Origin: Astrothelium macrocarpum
Lineage: Eukaryota > Ascomycota > Dothideomycetes > Trypetheliales > Trypetheliaceae
Assembly (NCBI GenBank): GCA_021030915.1
Contig: JAGEMR010000051.1
Span: 1-64,000, forward strand
DNA: 64,000 bases
Direction of reading: 5' to 3'
Positions 1 through 11,706 of the stretch are shown here, in pieces; the stretch's first letter is position 1; the number at the start of each line of letters is the position of its first letter. The notes under the pieces were generated by a model. That model worked only from the letters and a program-made list of their open reading frames with translations. It did not search any database and was not told the DNA's origin. The position numbers were made by a program, and so were the translations under genes.

Positions 1-1080
1 TTTAAAAAATAAATTCATAAAAAAATATCATAAAATCGAAAAATAATTATTATTATTAAAATTATTAATTCATTTAACGAATATATTAATCCATTTATTA
101 TTTTTAAAAAAAAATATTTTTAAATAAATTAATTTATTTTAAATGAATTATTTAATTAATATTACATTATTTTATTAAATAATTGAATATCAAATAAAAT
201 AGGCTTTGATTAATTAATATATATATTTAATTCATAAATATATTTTAATAATAATAGATATAAATTATTAATTTTCGATAATTATAATAATCATATTAAT
301 CTAGAATTTTTTTATATTTATAAAATTTAATTCAAAATCAAATTAATATTTCTATTTTTTTATATATTTTATATTATTCAATTATTGGATTTATATGATT
401 TTGATTTTATTAAAATATATTATCGTAATTATATCGAAATTTTTATTCATTTAAATGATATTATTATTATTAAAAAAGAACGTTTCATTTATTATTATAA
501 TTTCATATATCAGAAAAATTTTATTAAATAGAATATCAGAATTAAATAAAAAATAATAAATCTGATATCATTAAATTTCGATATTTCATATAATTCATTA
601 TTTATTTTTGATATATTTATTTCATTTGTCAAAAATATCATTCTTTTATAATATAAACGCGTTTAATCTGATTATTCATTCATTTTTAAAATATTTCGGA
701 ATAAATAACAATTTCAAAATATTATACATATTATTAAAAAAAATTATTAAAATAAATCAAAATATACGACATTTATTTCATTAAATAAATAAAATATTAG
801 AAAAAATAATTACGAGATATATAATATTGAAAAATCAAAATAAATAACTGAAATTTCAATTAAAATAAATGATTCATCAATCAAAATAAAAAATTATCAA
901 AATTAATATAAATAAAAAATTTGCGAATATTAAAAAAATTAAAAAAATTATTAAATAGATTATTATTAAAAATGCGATTAAATCAATCAAATCAGATTCA
1001 AAACAAAAAAAAACATCTACGAACGTTTCTGCGCAATCTATATTTATCAATATATATACAGAATTCCAATTCTAGCTGTT
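1..1080. repeat. Extremely AT-rich tract, probable AT-isochore or RIP-degraded repeat
   Basis: About 1.05 kb made almost entirely of A and T, with long runs of A/T words and only isolated C or G. It contains no long open frame. The composition changes abruptly near 1050-1100 to ordinary roughly 45-50% GC sequence. In ascomycetes such blocks usually derive from repeats mutated by RIP (C to T) or mark isochore or centromere-adjacent DNA. No transposon domain is recognisable, so the origin is inference. The block runs off the left edge of the window. Confidence 0.75.
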
Positions 1081-3577
1081 ATTATTGAAATAATTACGAA
1101 CGAATTAATGAGACGACATGGTGTTGCGCGGCTCATTACAGGGGGTGGCTCATTTCCGCATCAGCCGAGTTAGGATTTGGTTGTTCCACAAATTCTGTCA
1201 GGATGCCTGACGAAAGATTTCTAAATCTTATCAAATCACCCTGCTAATCTACCATAATCATGCCGGTAAGACTCGGGTGACACAATATCGATGTGTTCCA
1301 CTAGATGGCGTCTCATGGGATGGCACAGCGAAATCTCGGGTTTCAGGCTGATCATGCCACTGCTGTGGGTACAACCGAGGCATGAATTAGTGATGGATTC
1401 CGGCTTTGAAGGAAACAAATTATCTCCTACTCAGTAGTAGGTATGATGGCGGAGCACCCTTAGATTCGATGCCATTTCCATCAAAGCTCTACGCCACTTT
1501 CGGTTTCGCTCCATTTATTTTGCGATCTATCAGTAAATGACTTGGATTTCATCATTTTACTTTTGAGATTATATTTGTCTGTCTTTCCCCATGCAAGCTC
1601 TTGCGCTCTTCAGCAGACTCCTTTCACGTTATTTAAGTCAAGCCTCAACTTTCATAATCACACAACAATACACCCAGTTTCTAGCCTAGTCGTTTATCAT
1701 CGACAGGTCTTCCCTTTCGTCCATTCGCGATGTTTCGCACCATCTGGAATACTTAAGGTGGACGAGAGATTCTGCTGGCTTGTTGCCTTCAGGCCTAAAA
1801 CGACTAAATGCAATAAATGCTCGATTACTGCTAGTCTCCTAACCACTATATAGTTTACGCCACTGCCGTCTTGTTTGTTTGGTGGCTCTATTACAACAAT
1901 CGGCTCCGACTGCACTATAATTTTTTTACAAAGAACCGTGGAGCAAGTCTCAGCATACTTTGTTTCCGGATAAGCTTCGCTACTAAGATGGTTCCCGATG
2001 CAAAAGCAACTGCACATCATTTAAAACGACGACGGCTAATTCTACTCTATCATCGGAAATGGGTAGCAATATGGATGTGTTAACTGTGAGTGCGGAATCT
2101 GTCAGCAGATAAGACAGTAGTCTTGGTAGCCCTGCATACTTTGGTTTAAGTGAGGATTTGGTCTATATAGGCTGCTAATTTCACTCGAAGCTAGTATTCG
2201 GCTACGGCTATAGAGAAAGCGGAAAGCGCGAGTCGCATCGTCATATATTGGGCCAGAACTAGAGTCGAAGGAGAAGCTACGGGCCGAGATGACTGGCAAA
2301 GAGTCACAAGCAGGGCTGTCTGCTCTACAAACACCACTGGAGCTTGGACCGCTTGAGAGGCCGGTGGAGCTCCAAGGTGACCATAAAATTCGCCGTCTCG
2401 CTGCGAGATGCTCTCCTCATAAGTCAGCATGAAGGGGCTGTAACGCTGGGGACTGGATCAACGAAATCATTATACGAAGGAAATAAAGGGCCACGAAATA
2501 TCGCAACGGGAAAGGGTCGAAGCTCGCGTTGGTTCTCCCGATCAAAATCCTAAGAATTTGAGAGACTTCAATCCATGTCCCAACGTTGCACTGCACTCTG
2601 ACTCTCGTGAGCCAACTGTAGTTGTATTCAAACGCTTGTCGACCCCTCGAACAGTCGATTTGTTGATCTGAAGATGTTTTGATGATCTGATGTAGTCACA
2701 GGGTGATCGAGTTTCAAGAAAGCGAGTTCGCTCGCAAACACAAGATACGGAGAGACACTTGACAAGGCTGGAGAAGTCGCTCATTACTTCCACCCGCATA
2801 CCCAGACATATTCGGCGATGGATGGGCATAGGTCTCCAAATATGGCGCCAACCACTTGAGGTGTATCGTTGCAATGAATTCGGTAAAAATTTTCATAATA
2901 TCAGGATAAGCGCAAATCATCGCATCATCAAAAACGAAGCTTGCGTGCAGACATATAAGTGATCTGCATACTGAGTCTTCAAAGAGGGTCGATCCTCTCC
3001 AAAGGATGTTCTCGAGCAGGCCTTCAGTAGTAAATTACCTGTCCTGTGCCTGGGCATGAGGCAACCGAGCTGACGTGACCAATATCTACGAGGGCACTGA
3101 AACATGTCGGTTAATTGAGAAGTCAAGTAATAGTCTTCATCAAGTATCACAGTGAGACCAACTGATGCATCGCAAAATTGTCTCTGCTCAGAGCTCGTGT
3201 TCTCAAAGAATAACCCGGTCTCGAAGCTTCTTTTTGATCGTAGCGGGTGATTGGAGCTTCAGATCTTTTGGACTGGAAGACAAGAGACGCTGATTTGCAC
3301 TCTCTACGTTCTACATTTGCATTTTGAGTTTCAGGGGGTTTGTTAGCCAATGACAGAAGAAGCTCTCTTCAAAATCTTCATAAATTGGAAGATTTACATT
3401 TAGACATAAACGATGTGATCCGCCCGCTTGCTAATTACCTTACATGGAACCGTCCCGTAGAAGAACCCAGAATCTATTGTATCCCAACCCATCGCTCCGC
3501 GCTAAATGGCCTGCAGCATGTGAAACCCAATATTTGTACGCCAAGCATCTCAGCTCTTTCTTTGATCAGAGCAAAAC
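1081..3577. other. Gene-free stretch, nothing recognised
   Basis: About 2.5 kb of mixed composition. Open frames stay around 110 codons or less, overlap each other on both strands, and give no recognisable protein. I see no tRNA, no clear repeat, and no exon structure that can be joined with good splice sites. Confidence 0.5.
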
Positions 3578-5051
3578 TTAGTTAAATGGATTCGGCATTT
3601 CCCATTCCTCATAACTCCTTCCTCTCCTCACCTTCACCATTTTGCCATCCTCGTCCTTCTTGATCATCCAAAGCTCAGGATCCCACTTTTGCAGGTCCGC
3701 CCACTCATTGTACATGCGCCGATAGTAGCAAGCTTCCGCAGCCGGGGTTAAATAGAGGTCGCGGAACGTTCTTTTGGACTCTTCAGCAATTTGCTGAGCT
3801 TCGTCGGGATGCTCCAGGTAGTGGTTCATTTTGGCTTCAAGATCGGAAAAGTCGTGCTCGACGTGGACGTAATTTTGACCGGGACCGTCAGATTCGAAAA
3901 GCGGGTAGAAGTGGGCAATGTAGTTGAGTGTAGGAATGAGGAGGACGGAATTGCAATTGGAGAGGTAGCGAAGGCGACCGGACCAAGATTTGCCTATTGA
4001 TGGCGTTAGCGACATGCTTGATGCATAAATCGTATCAAAAGGTTAAAATCCTCACCTTCGACATGGAAAAGATATTGGTAATCGCAGAATTTATGGGCAA
4101 GAATGTGGTTTTCTTTATTTGTATGGGCGGCATCAGCCCACTTCTTGTCTTTTGTGATTTCTACCAGATGCTCCCTCATCTCATTCAAATGTTTAGTGCC
4201 ACGATATACAGCCTTCTTGATTTTGTCGGCGAATGGTCTATCGTTTAACCTCACATCGTCTCGAAATACTCGATACGAGCCAACACCCACGACGTCAAAG
4301 GGACTCCAACCACCGTGGTCGGGCATAATCCACGTGTTATTGTCCGCGCGATCTCGACTGAATCCCCATATTGTTCGTTCAGGATTCTCAGTGCCGGGCC
4401 AGTCTTCGACATCGATAATAAACTCAACGTTTGGAACAAGCCTGGGATTCGGTAGGGCAGCGAGTGACCGGTATACGGACCCTACAGCAGCAGATATCCG
4501 GGGATCTCGCTTGGGTCCGACGTGATATGCTCGCAGCCTTTCTTCGATAATGTAAAGCTGACCGCCAAAATTAGAAGAACCGAGTTTTTCCAGCCCATTG
4601 ATCACATACCTCGCCATCATAGATAAGGCAGTGTGCTTGCGCGTGTATCACATCATCAGAAAGTTTGATCTGATCGTGTTTTATGCCGCCTCGTTTCTTA
4701 TGAAATTCGACCGCTCTATCAATTTCTGAGTAAAGCTTTGGAAACGCTTCCTGTGAAGGTTTATTTTTAGCAACACATTCTGTAGAACGCGCACGATTGT
4801 ATCGCAGATGTCGGGAGTATTACAGTACAGCGCTGGTCAGAGAGACCAAGATTGAGACCGTCACGGGCGAGATCAAATTTCCAGTCTTTTGACTCTGTCG
4901 CAGGTACAACAATCGGTAGGGGTGGAGGCTGTGGTTTGGGCCGTAAGGCTGCTTTGATGTCCGTATGTTCCGAAAAGGAGAAGAAAAAGATTATTACGAC
5001 AACGGTGACACCAACATAAATGGGCCACCGTTGGGCTAGCATGGTGAGCAT
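3578..5051 (-). CDS. GT90 (CAP10 domain) glycosyltransferase, type II membrane protein
   Basis: Four exons: 5051-4824, 4750-4610, 4557-4056 and 3993-3578. The introns are 73, 52 and 62 bp, all GT-AG and all in phase, giving 428 residues. A short N-terminal tail is followed by one hydrophobic segment (about residues 10-27), then a luminal catalytic region. Splicing restores family-typical stretches: the AFPKLYSEIDRAV-like segment after exon 1, DGELYIIEERLRAYH across intron 2, and HVEGKSWSGRLRYLSNC across intron 3. CAP10/GT90 enzymes include cryptococcal capsule xylosyltransferases and Golgi O-glycosyltransferases. In ascomycetes these are mostly uncharacterised and presumed to modify cell-wall or secreted glycans in the Golgi. 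The acceptor and donor sugar cannot be read from the sequence. The start is the first in-frame ATG, just before the membrane anchor. Confidence 0.88.
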
Positions 5052-6489
5052 CCGGGGAAAGAATGAGAGACGGGAAAGAGGAATTCAAGAAGTTGAAGGT
5101 CGTCAAAACAGTTGGCAGGTTACAGCGGCGTAGAGGGGCGCAGCTCAGGGTTGGGCTGCAACATGATAATTTGCCAACATAAGGGAGGTAAGCGACGTCG
5201 AGCAAAGATACGAGAAAGAAGGAAATTGGACGAGCTTCCGCCCCTAACGACTTTGGCCCGCACTAATACGCCACAGATGAAAGTCTTTGTTGAGGTGTCG
5301 AGGCTAACGGATGGCAGTGTTAGGGCATCGTATACTGAGTAGGATTGCTGACAAGCCAGGGGCATCGATCCACAAGGCGTGCAGTGTAACCCAGGCCTAG
5401 ATTCATCAGGCGTGTTGGACGTTTCATACGCCCAGACTTCGTCTGCTTCTGCCCCAAAAGATGCAGGGTCTCATAAGCCTGTGTAAATCACTTAAGGGTC
5501 TTTTATCCGCTACCAAAGTGCTATGTGCCCACTATTGGTTAGCAATCGCTTAGAGAGAAACAGCTTCATCCACCGGCATGAACTGGGTCAGCGCTAAAAA
5601 GCTTGTTTCTGCACTGCGGCCCTTTCCGCTTCCTCCTTGTTGTAGCATCGTGCCATGCACAAGATATAAATATTCATCGTGGTGCTCGGTTTGAAAAGTT
5701 TGCCCTTTCCGTCATATAGTGAGTAGGACCTCAAAAAACGCGACCTGCTTCAGTTGATGTTCACGCGTATACTGAATTTCTAGGTCATGGTCTGCAATCA
5801 ACACGAACACACCGAGTGACGTTGCGACAAGATTCGTACGCATTGTACACCGTGTCGTCCTACCGTGTGCAAGGGCGACACCGGTTGAAATCAAGATGTG
5901 GTTGTCCCTCAATGAATATGAACTTGGTGTGAGTTCGTGAACGTGCGCGCTCTTCGCCAAAAATCATAGCCGTTGGAACTGAGTTTGAACATGCTTCTGC
6001 TATTTGTTTAGGAACAACTCCAAACGTGTCACATAATCTCATTGAGTATCACAAACTTTGCAGTGTCATGCGCTAATTGCACATAAAATTTTGGCTGCTC
6101 CCAGTTGTGCAGACATGCGCAGCAGCAAACAGAACCGAAAGAAGACTAATATTGACACGAAAATTCCGTATCGAGGCCGATCTTTTACAATGCTGTTGAA
6201 TTTTCTACAGACCTCACCCAGTGCCATCAACTCAAAGCCTTTGAAAAAAAAAAGTTTTCGAAGAAAGTGATGTCGCCGAAACGTGGCATGTTTCCGATCT
6301 ACAGCCATTATGTCATAGCTACACGCAAACAGGGAACGTGGACAACAGCGAGGGGTAGCTTCCAAGATATTGCACTTCAAATACACCCTCTTCCCACATA
6401 AAGAGTCGCATCAATATACTCAATTGAGTCTTCTACAAGTCCACAAACTTCGGAATTCGATATCAAATTGTCACTTCCAACCGAACAAC
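5052..6489. other. Intergenic region between divergent genes
   Basis: About 1.4 kb between the GT90 gene, reading left, and the small hydrophilic protein gene, reading right. It should hold both promoters. No coding sequence, tRNA or repeat is apparent. Confidence 0.4.
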
Positions 6490-6953
6490 ATGAGTCAGGG
6501 AGACTTCGATCAAAACGCCGCTCAGGACGCTGGTTATGCAGCAGGTGCAGTTCGTAAGTTACTCTATTCCGCTCAGGCTATTAAGTAGCATTTTTTGTGC
6601 GCTCTCCTTCCTACAGTATCCCACATCTCGTCTCATTCCTTTTATGGTAACTGACTCACGTGGCAGAGGGCGACTACGACCGCGCCGGCCAAGACGTTCG
6701 CCGTGACGAGCAAGCTGTTGACAATGTTCCCAACGACGTATCCCAAGGTGTGGGCGATGCGGTTCAGGGCGTCAAGGATGCTCCTTCTGATCTCGGCAAT
6801 GCTGTAAATAATGCAGCTAACTGGGTTGGCGATAAACTTGGTGGCGCTGAGGGCGAGGGACGTCGTGCCGAGGGCGATGTTCAGCAATTTGACCAGGGTG
6901 TGGACAATTCTTATGATCAGGGAGAGAACCAAGGCAAGCAGCAAGGTTGGTAG
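6490..6953 (+). CDS. Small hydrophilic, Asp/Gly/Gln-rich protein (hydrophilin or LEA-like), unknown function
   Basis: Two exons, 6490-6553 and 6667-6953, joined by a 113-bp GT-AG intron (donor cGTAAGT, acceptor GGCAG), give 116 residues. I do not recognise a named family. The protein is rich in Asp, Gly, Gln, Asn and Ala, has no cysteine and no signal peptide. It carries loosely repeated amphipathic segments (VxNVPNDVSQGVGDAV, VKDAPSDLGNAVNNAANWVGDKLGG) and then a strongly hydrophilic tail of Gly, Glu, Asp and Gln ending in Trp. This composition resembles hydrophilins and LEA-type desiccation or stress proteins, and small fungal conidium-abundant proteins; that is inference. Coding status is supported by the clean in-phase intron and an open frame that starts and ends sensibly. 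Confidence 0.65.
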
Positions 6954-9900
6954 CTGCTTGACGTTGAGGCCAACCCGTTCCATAGGAAGAACGGGAAGAC
7001 TTGCAAATAAATCGTGGACCTTTCACTTCAGCTCTGGTAATCGCATGTATAGAGTATAATCATCGAAAATCTCTATTTAAACATGGTCCACTTGTCACCA
7101 AGTTTATTGCTTATACAACAGCAGTTGCGTGAAGTCATCCCTCGCTAAATGGCAAGCAGACCACATCTATGTCCCTTGGACGTTCAAACATAGACGTTAT
7201 TTTTTGCGTGTAGATGAACGATCCGCGAGGCACTGGATATAGCGCAAAGCGACTGAAAACGCCCAAGCCCCTGTGTCAACGTCCAGTCAAGCAATGCTCT
7301 TGACTAGAAGTTCCAGGGGCAGTATATCGATCAAACCAGACCCCAGTCAATACTTCAGCGAATACTGGCCCTGATTATTCTCGAATGGACCAGATACCGG
7401 GCCTGTGGGGCGTGACGCCCCAGAGTGATGATCCCACGGGGATATGCGTTTCATTATGGAAAATAGACTTGGAGCAGATTGCAATCATCAGCGCTCTACG
7501 AAGAACGGGAGCTATATGGCAATGATGCTTGTGTTAAACAGAGTTGCCATACGTTCGAAATGAGAATTACTGACATTTGCGTTATCTTCTCAGCAACGTC
7601 AACAAGGCGCAGTATCTTGCTCAAAACTGGGTTTCGCACTTTCGTGCTTTCTTCTTGGATTAGATGCTGACAAGCGACTCACATCCTAAGTGCCAAACGG
7701 TCAAGTCAACGTGGAAGGTCACAGTCCTGTTCATTGCCTTTGTAACTGGTAAGCCTAACAGCTTGGCGCTGAGAATCGAATTGACTAGGTATGCCGTGAT
7801 AGCGAAATCACGGAATGAGTCCAAGCCAGAAAGATGCAACGACGGTACCGGTTCATGGAGTAAGAGACGCATTGCTGAAAAGAGATGATATCTGCGGGAA
7901 GAAACCTAAGTTCTCGATCTTGCGGGTTTCCGTATGTGGAACAACCAGAAACGTGAAGTGATCGTGGGAAGGTGATCCTGCAGAACCTTAGCAGTGTCTC
8001 GCGTTCCATGTCACTCTTTTTCAATCGATAAACATGTACTTTCGAGCATTCCAAGGCGCCTTCATAATGGGTCGCTGCATATCCATCACACGTTCAGGGC
8101 TATCGTCTCTTCAATATCATGCTCTTGCGGGATGGATCAACCTCCTTAACGATCTCGCACAGCGCTCAAAATCTTGTCAAAAACCTGGTCAGTCAGAGGA
8201 TGTAGCCTATGGCGAAACTACGTCACATACTAACCTCCTAAACGATCGAAAAATCTCGCCAAGTCTTCCGCCGTATATCAGCTGTATTATATGCGAGCAA
8301 GGGCATTGAGTTTGTGAACTAAAGAACGTAGAGTTCCTTTTGGAAAAGCGAAGTGAAGATACTCAACCTAATCCGACGCAGCTAACTGACTGATCACGCA
8401 CTCCAAGGGTGCATATGCTTCTAGCGCATCATGCAAGGTCATCTAGATCAAACTGGATGCCACCAAATTTGGATATTGCACATTCTGTAGCTCACGTAGT
8501 CCATGGAATGGGTTATGCTACGGATGAGCAACGATATGAGAATAGCATGAATTTGTTAGATTTTGCCGGCCCTTCTACCGAAATTTCTACTCAGCAAGTA
8601 CAGGTTTTTTCCGTTCTGCTAGAGTTTGACGTTCGATGCAGGTGGTGTATCGTGTGGAACGTGGAGTCTTCTATGAAGGTTCTGGAAAATAGATCCGAGC
8701 TCAGGGGTAAACCAGGGTATTCCCTCACCATTCAGCACATGCAGCCTGGGCAGTAATCCTTGGAGATCTTGTCATGCCATCGGAGTTTTGATGCATGAAC
8801 CCACGGCTAAAAGGACGCTTGAAACATCCGATGGAAAATGGATGAGAAGGTTATGCCTCGTGAACTACGGATACCTCACCAAAGGGCATACCCGAGATCT
8901 TGCCAGGTTCGAAGCTAGGCCATAGACGGACTTCCTGAAAGTTTGCCCAAGAGCCATGTTACCTCAGCTCAATGCCACAGAACCAAATCCGAGACCGGAA
9001 CTGACCAATATGGACATCTTCCGAACACTTTTCTAGGCATTCCTCTTCAAGTTTCAACTATCAAAATGCCACTTTAGTCCGTTCGGGATATAATGCGTGC
9101 GTTGTTTGATACCCTGGTTTTCGTTTCTGCTTCAAAAAACAAAGCAGCTTAATGTTTCTCTGCCATCCCACAATTGAGTTAACTAATCAAGGGACGCCCA
9201 CCGGAACCAAGCCATTGACCGCACTCATCATTCGCTCCAAACGAGTGCGTCCTTTCCGAACGACGCATGTAGGCTTCTTGGTTTATTTGCTACTGTACCA
9301 ACTCAGTGGCTGAAGATGTTGATGTGGGTATCTGACTTTGCGGATTTTCACTCCTTATTTTTTTTTTTTCACTCCAATCATTCAACCATTTTGAGAAGTT
9401 GTCTCTGCTGAGGGTGATGTAATATCTTTGACGACTGGTGCTGAACTTGGCGTATTATTTTCTTGTCTAAATAAAGATTTTTGGATTGTGCCTAAGATAG
9501 GTAAAGATTCGAAATAGAACTTGAACCGTATTTGAGGAGACGACATATGTCAGCTACTCCTCCGAGTTTCTTTCGATCTACATCCGCACCCACTATTGAT
9601 GCAGGAACAAAATTATTTATTGGCATTGGAATTTGCGGCTGATATGGATCCACCCCAGCTTTTCGGTTGTCAGAATCCTCCATCGACAGGGGAAAGCCAC
9701 GCAACAATAATCGTCGGGATTGCTTTTGAAGGCTCATTTTACTCGATTGGGGCCAGACATTTCTTTTGGTCGCCTTGTTCCCGACTTTGATCCCGACACT
9801 TGATTTTGTTCGTCTCCTAAAACATGTTTGATTCCCCCTTTAATCCTGAATTTGTCCTCCATCTCTTTGGAGAAATTCTAGTTCGGACTCTTGCAGTCCG

Positions 9901-10860
9901 AGTTCGTCATGAGTGAACTTATGATCGTGCGAAGAGGTCCCGAGTAAGCCCGCGTATCGAGCCGAACTGTCAGCCTAACCCAACAAGAACAAGCAAGGTA
10001 AAATGATCAGGATCATGCAAAGTCCAAAAACGTCAGGACGCCTTACCCCACGCCTATGAGGAGTCTTGATCAATGGAGATAACCCGGGAGAGGGATAAGT
10101 GCAGAACGCGGCTCCAAGAATGGGAATATGTCGATTCTGCCGTTGGCCGTAGCCCCTGATTTTCACGACAATCATACGCTCATCCAGTCCAGGCTTGCCA
10201 ACTTGCCAACCGTGTGACCATGTCTCAGCTGTCCTGTCTGAAAGCCAATGAAACGACTAGAACACGCCCTCCATGGTTTGGATTGAGGCGAAATGCGGAG
10301 TCGGCTATCTTAAGTCCAGGAGCAATTCCTTGGTGCACACGCACGTGCAAATTGAAGCTGATGTTTTGAGTTGTACTTTGTTGTCATGTCCTCCGTTAGC
10401 GTCTGCGATAGGAAATCATCGCGATAAACGTGGCCGGACACGACTTTGTGAGCACATGAACACGCTCCAGCTCTCCGTTTGCCCACCTCCTCAAGGAGTT
10501 ATGCCTGATCAAATGCACTGGTCACAATGGAGACACTGGAGTCTGGGCTATCAGCAGACATTGTGCTCTACGATAAGGCAACAGCCAACACAAGGCTGGG
10601 CCAGGCGCGCCAAGATGTCCCAACTGCGTATATGGGTACCTGACCAGAATTATTTTAACACAGCCTCGTCGTGACGCAGGAATGGACTCGGGAGCGTAAT
10701 TACCGGATGCCGAGTTGCACATCCGCAGCCCCACGGTGTTCCCCACAGAAAATGATTTGGATGAGATCTCGAGATCCACCGGTCTTGTTCTTGGGTCGGC
10801 GCACTTGGCCATCAGATGCTCTAGATAACGACGCTCGTTCGATAGCCCACGCCGTCGAGC
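6954..10860. other. Long gene-free stretch, nothing recognised
   Basis: About 3.9 kb without a believable gene. Open frames are short, overlapping and of random composition. A poly-T run lies near 9358-9370. No RNA gene, transposon domain or extended repeat could be seen by eye. The right part merges into the very long creA upstream region. Confidence 0.4.
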
Positions 10861-10906
10861 CGTGCAGACGAAGGCTCAGCTGCCGCCGGCTCTAATTAAA
10901 GTTACC

Positions 10907-11616
10907 CTCCACCCCCGCGGCTCCCGGCTCTTCCTCCACAACCACGAAACGAGGATTGCCATCCAACACACTGTCCGGCCACGCTCTTGACACGTTATCT
11001 CAGCTCCCTTTCCGGGAAGGATTCCGGGGCCTGCGACGGGCTCTTGGATTCGACGCGCGTCATAGAGCGGCCTGAGCACCAGATAGGTCCGACTGCATCT
11101 TGCTCCTCCAAACACGCCGAGACGGGGGCAACACAGCTGGGCGGGTTATATTTACGACCATTTGTCAGGTTGGTCCGGAGTGGTGAGTACGTATCTCGGT
11201 CGTTTTCCTCGAGCTCGCGTCATCCCCTGCAGCAGGCATGTCGCATGGCTGGCCTGCCCTGCGCATAAGAAAAGTCAAGAAAAAGAAAATGCCAGGGCGA
11301 GACTTGGGGGCCTAGTGGAGATGGCCGGCCGGCTGATCCTCGCCATTGGCGCCACGCGGTGCTTGTCGCAGCCCATCTCACCGCGCTCTCGTCAGAGGCA
11401 GGGGAGGCGTTTGAGTCGCGCACACCCATCCCCCTTCCAGCCGGGCTAACGATTGACAAGGTTGACGGACTCAGCTCCTTACCCACGCGCGGAACATCCA
11501 GCTCAATCCACGCTCCTGAAAAAGTCGTGGAGCCCGCCTACGTCTCCCACCAACCAACCCCGGCCCGCCATTCCCCACGTTTTCGCTGCGTCACTCCCCC
11601 TTGATCCGAGCCCCGG
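10907..11616. promoter_or_regulatory. creA upstream region with several CreA-consensus (SYGGRG) sites
   Basis: The GC-rich 800 bp before creA holds several matches to the CreA/Mig1 consensus SYGGRG in either orientation: CTCCAC 10907-10912 directly followed by CCCCGC 10913-10918, GTGGAG 11315-11320, GTGGAG 11527-11532, CCCCGG 11558-11563, CCCCAC 11573-11578 and CCCCGG 11611-11616. The closely paired site at 10907-10918 is the arrangement preferred by functional CreA targets. creA is known to repress itself in Aspergillus, so autoregulation is plausible here. The motif is degenerate and the region GC-rich, so chance matches are expected. Confidence 0.4.
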
Positions 11617-11620
11617 TCCC

Positions 11621-11626
11621 TATAAG
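11621..11626 (+). promoter_or_regulatory. TATA box of creA
   Basis: TATAAG lies in an otherwise GC-rich stretch, 81 bp before the creA ATG. Distance and context suit a core promoter element; the transcription start itself is not visible. Confidence 0.45.
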
Positions 11627-11706
11627 ATTTTCCGTCCACCCTCGTCCGGCCGAATCTTGTGGTACAAAATTTACCCATCTGCCTGTGACCGCCGCAGCTC
11701 GATCAC

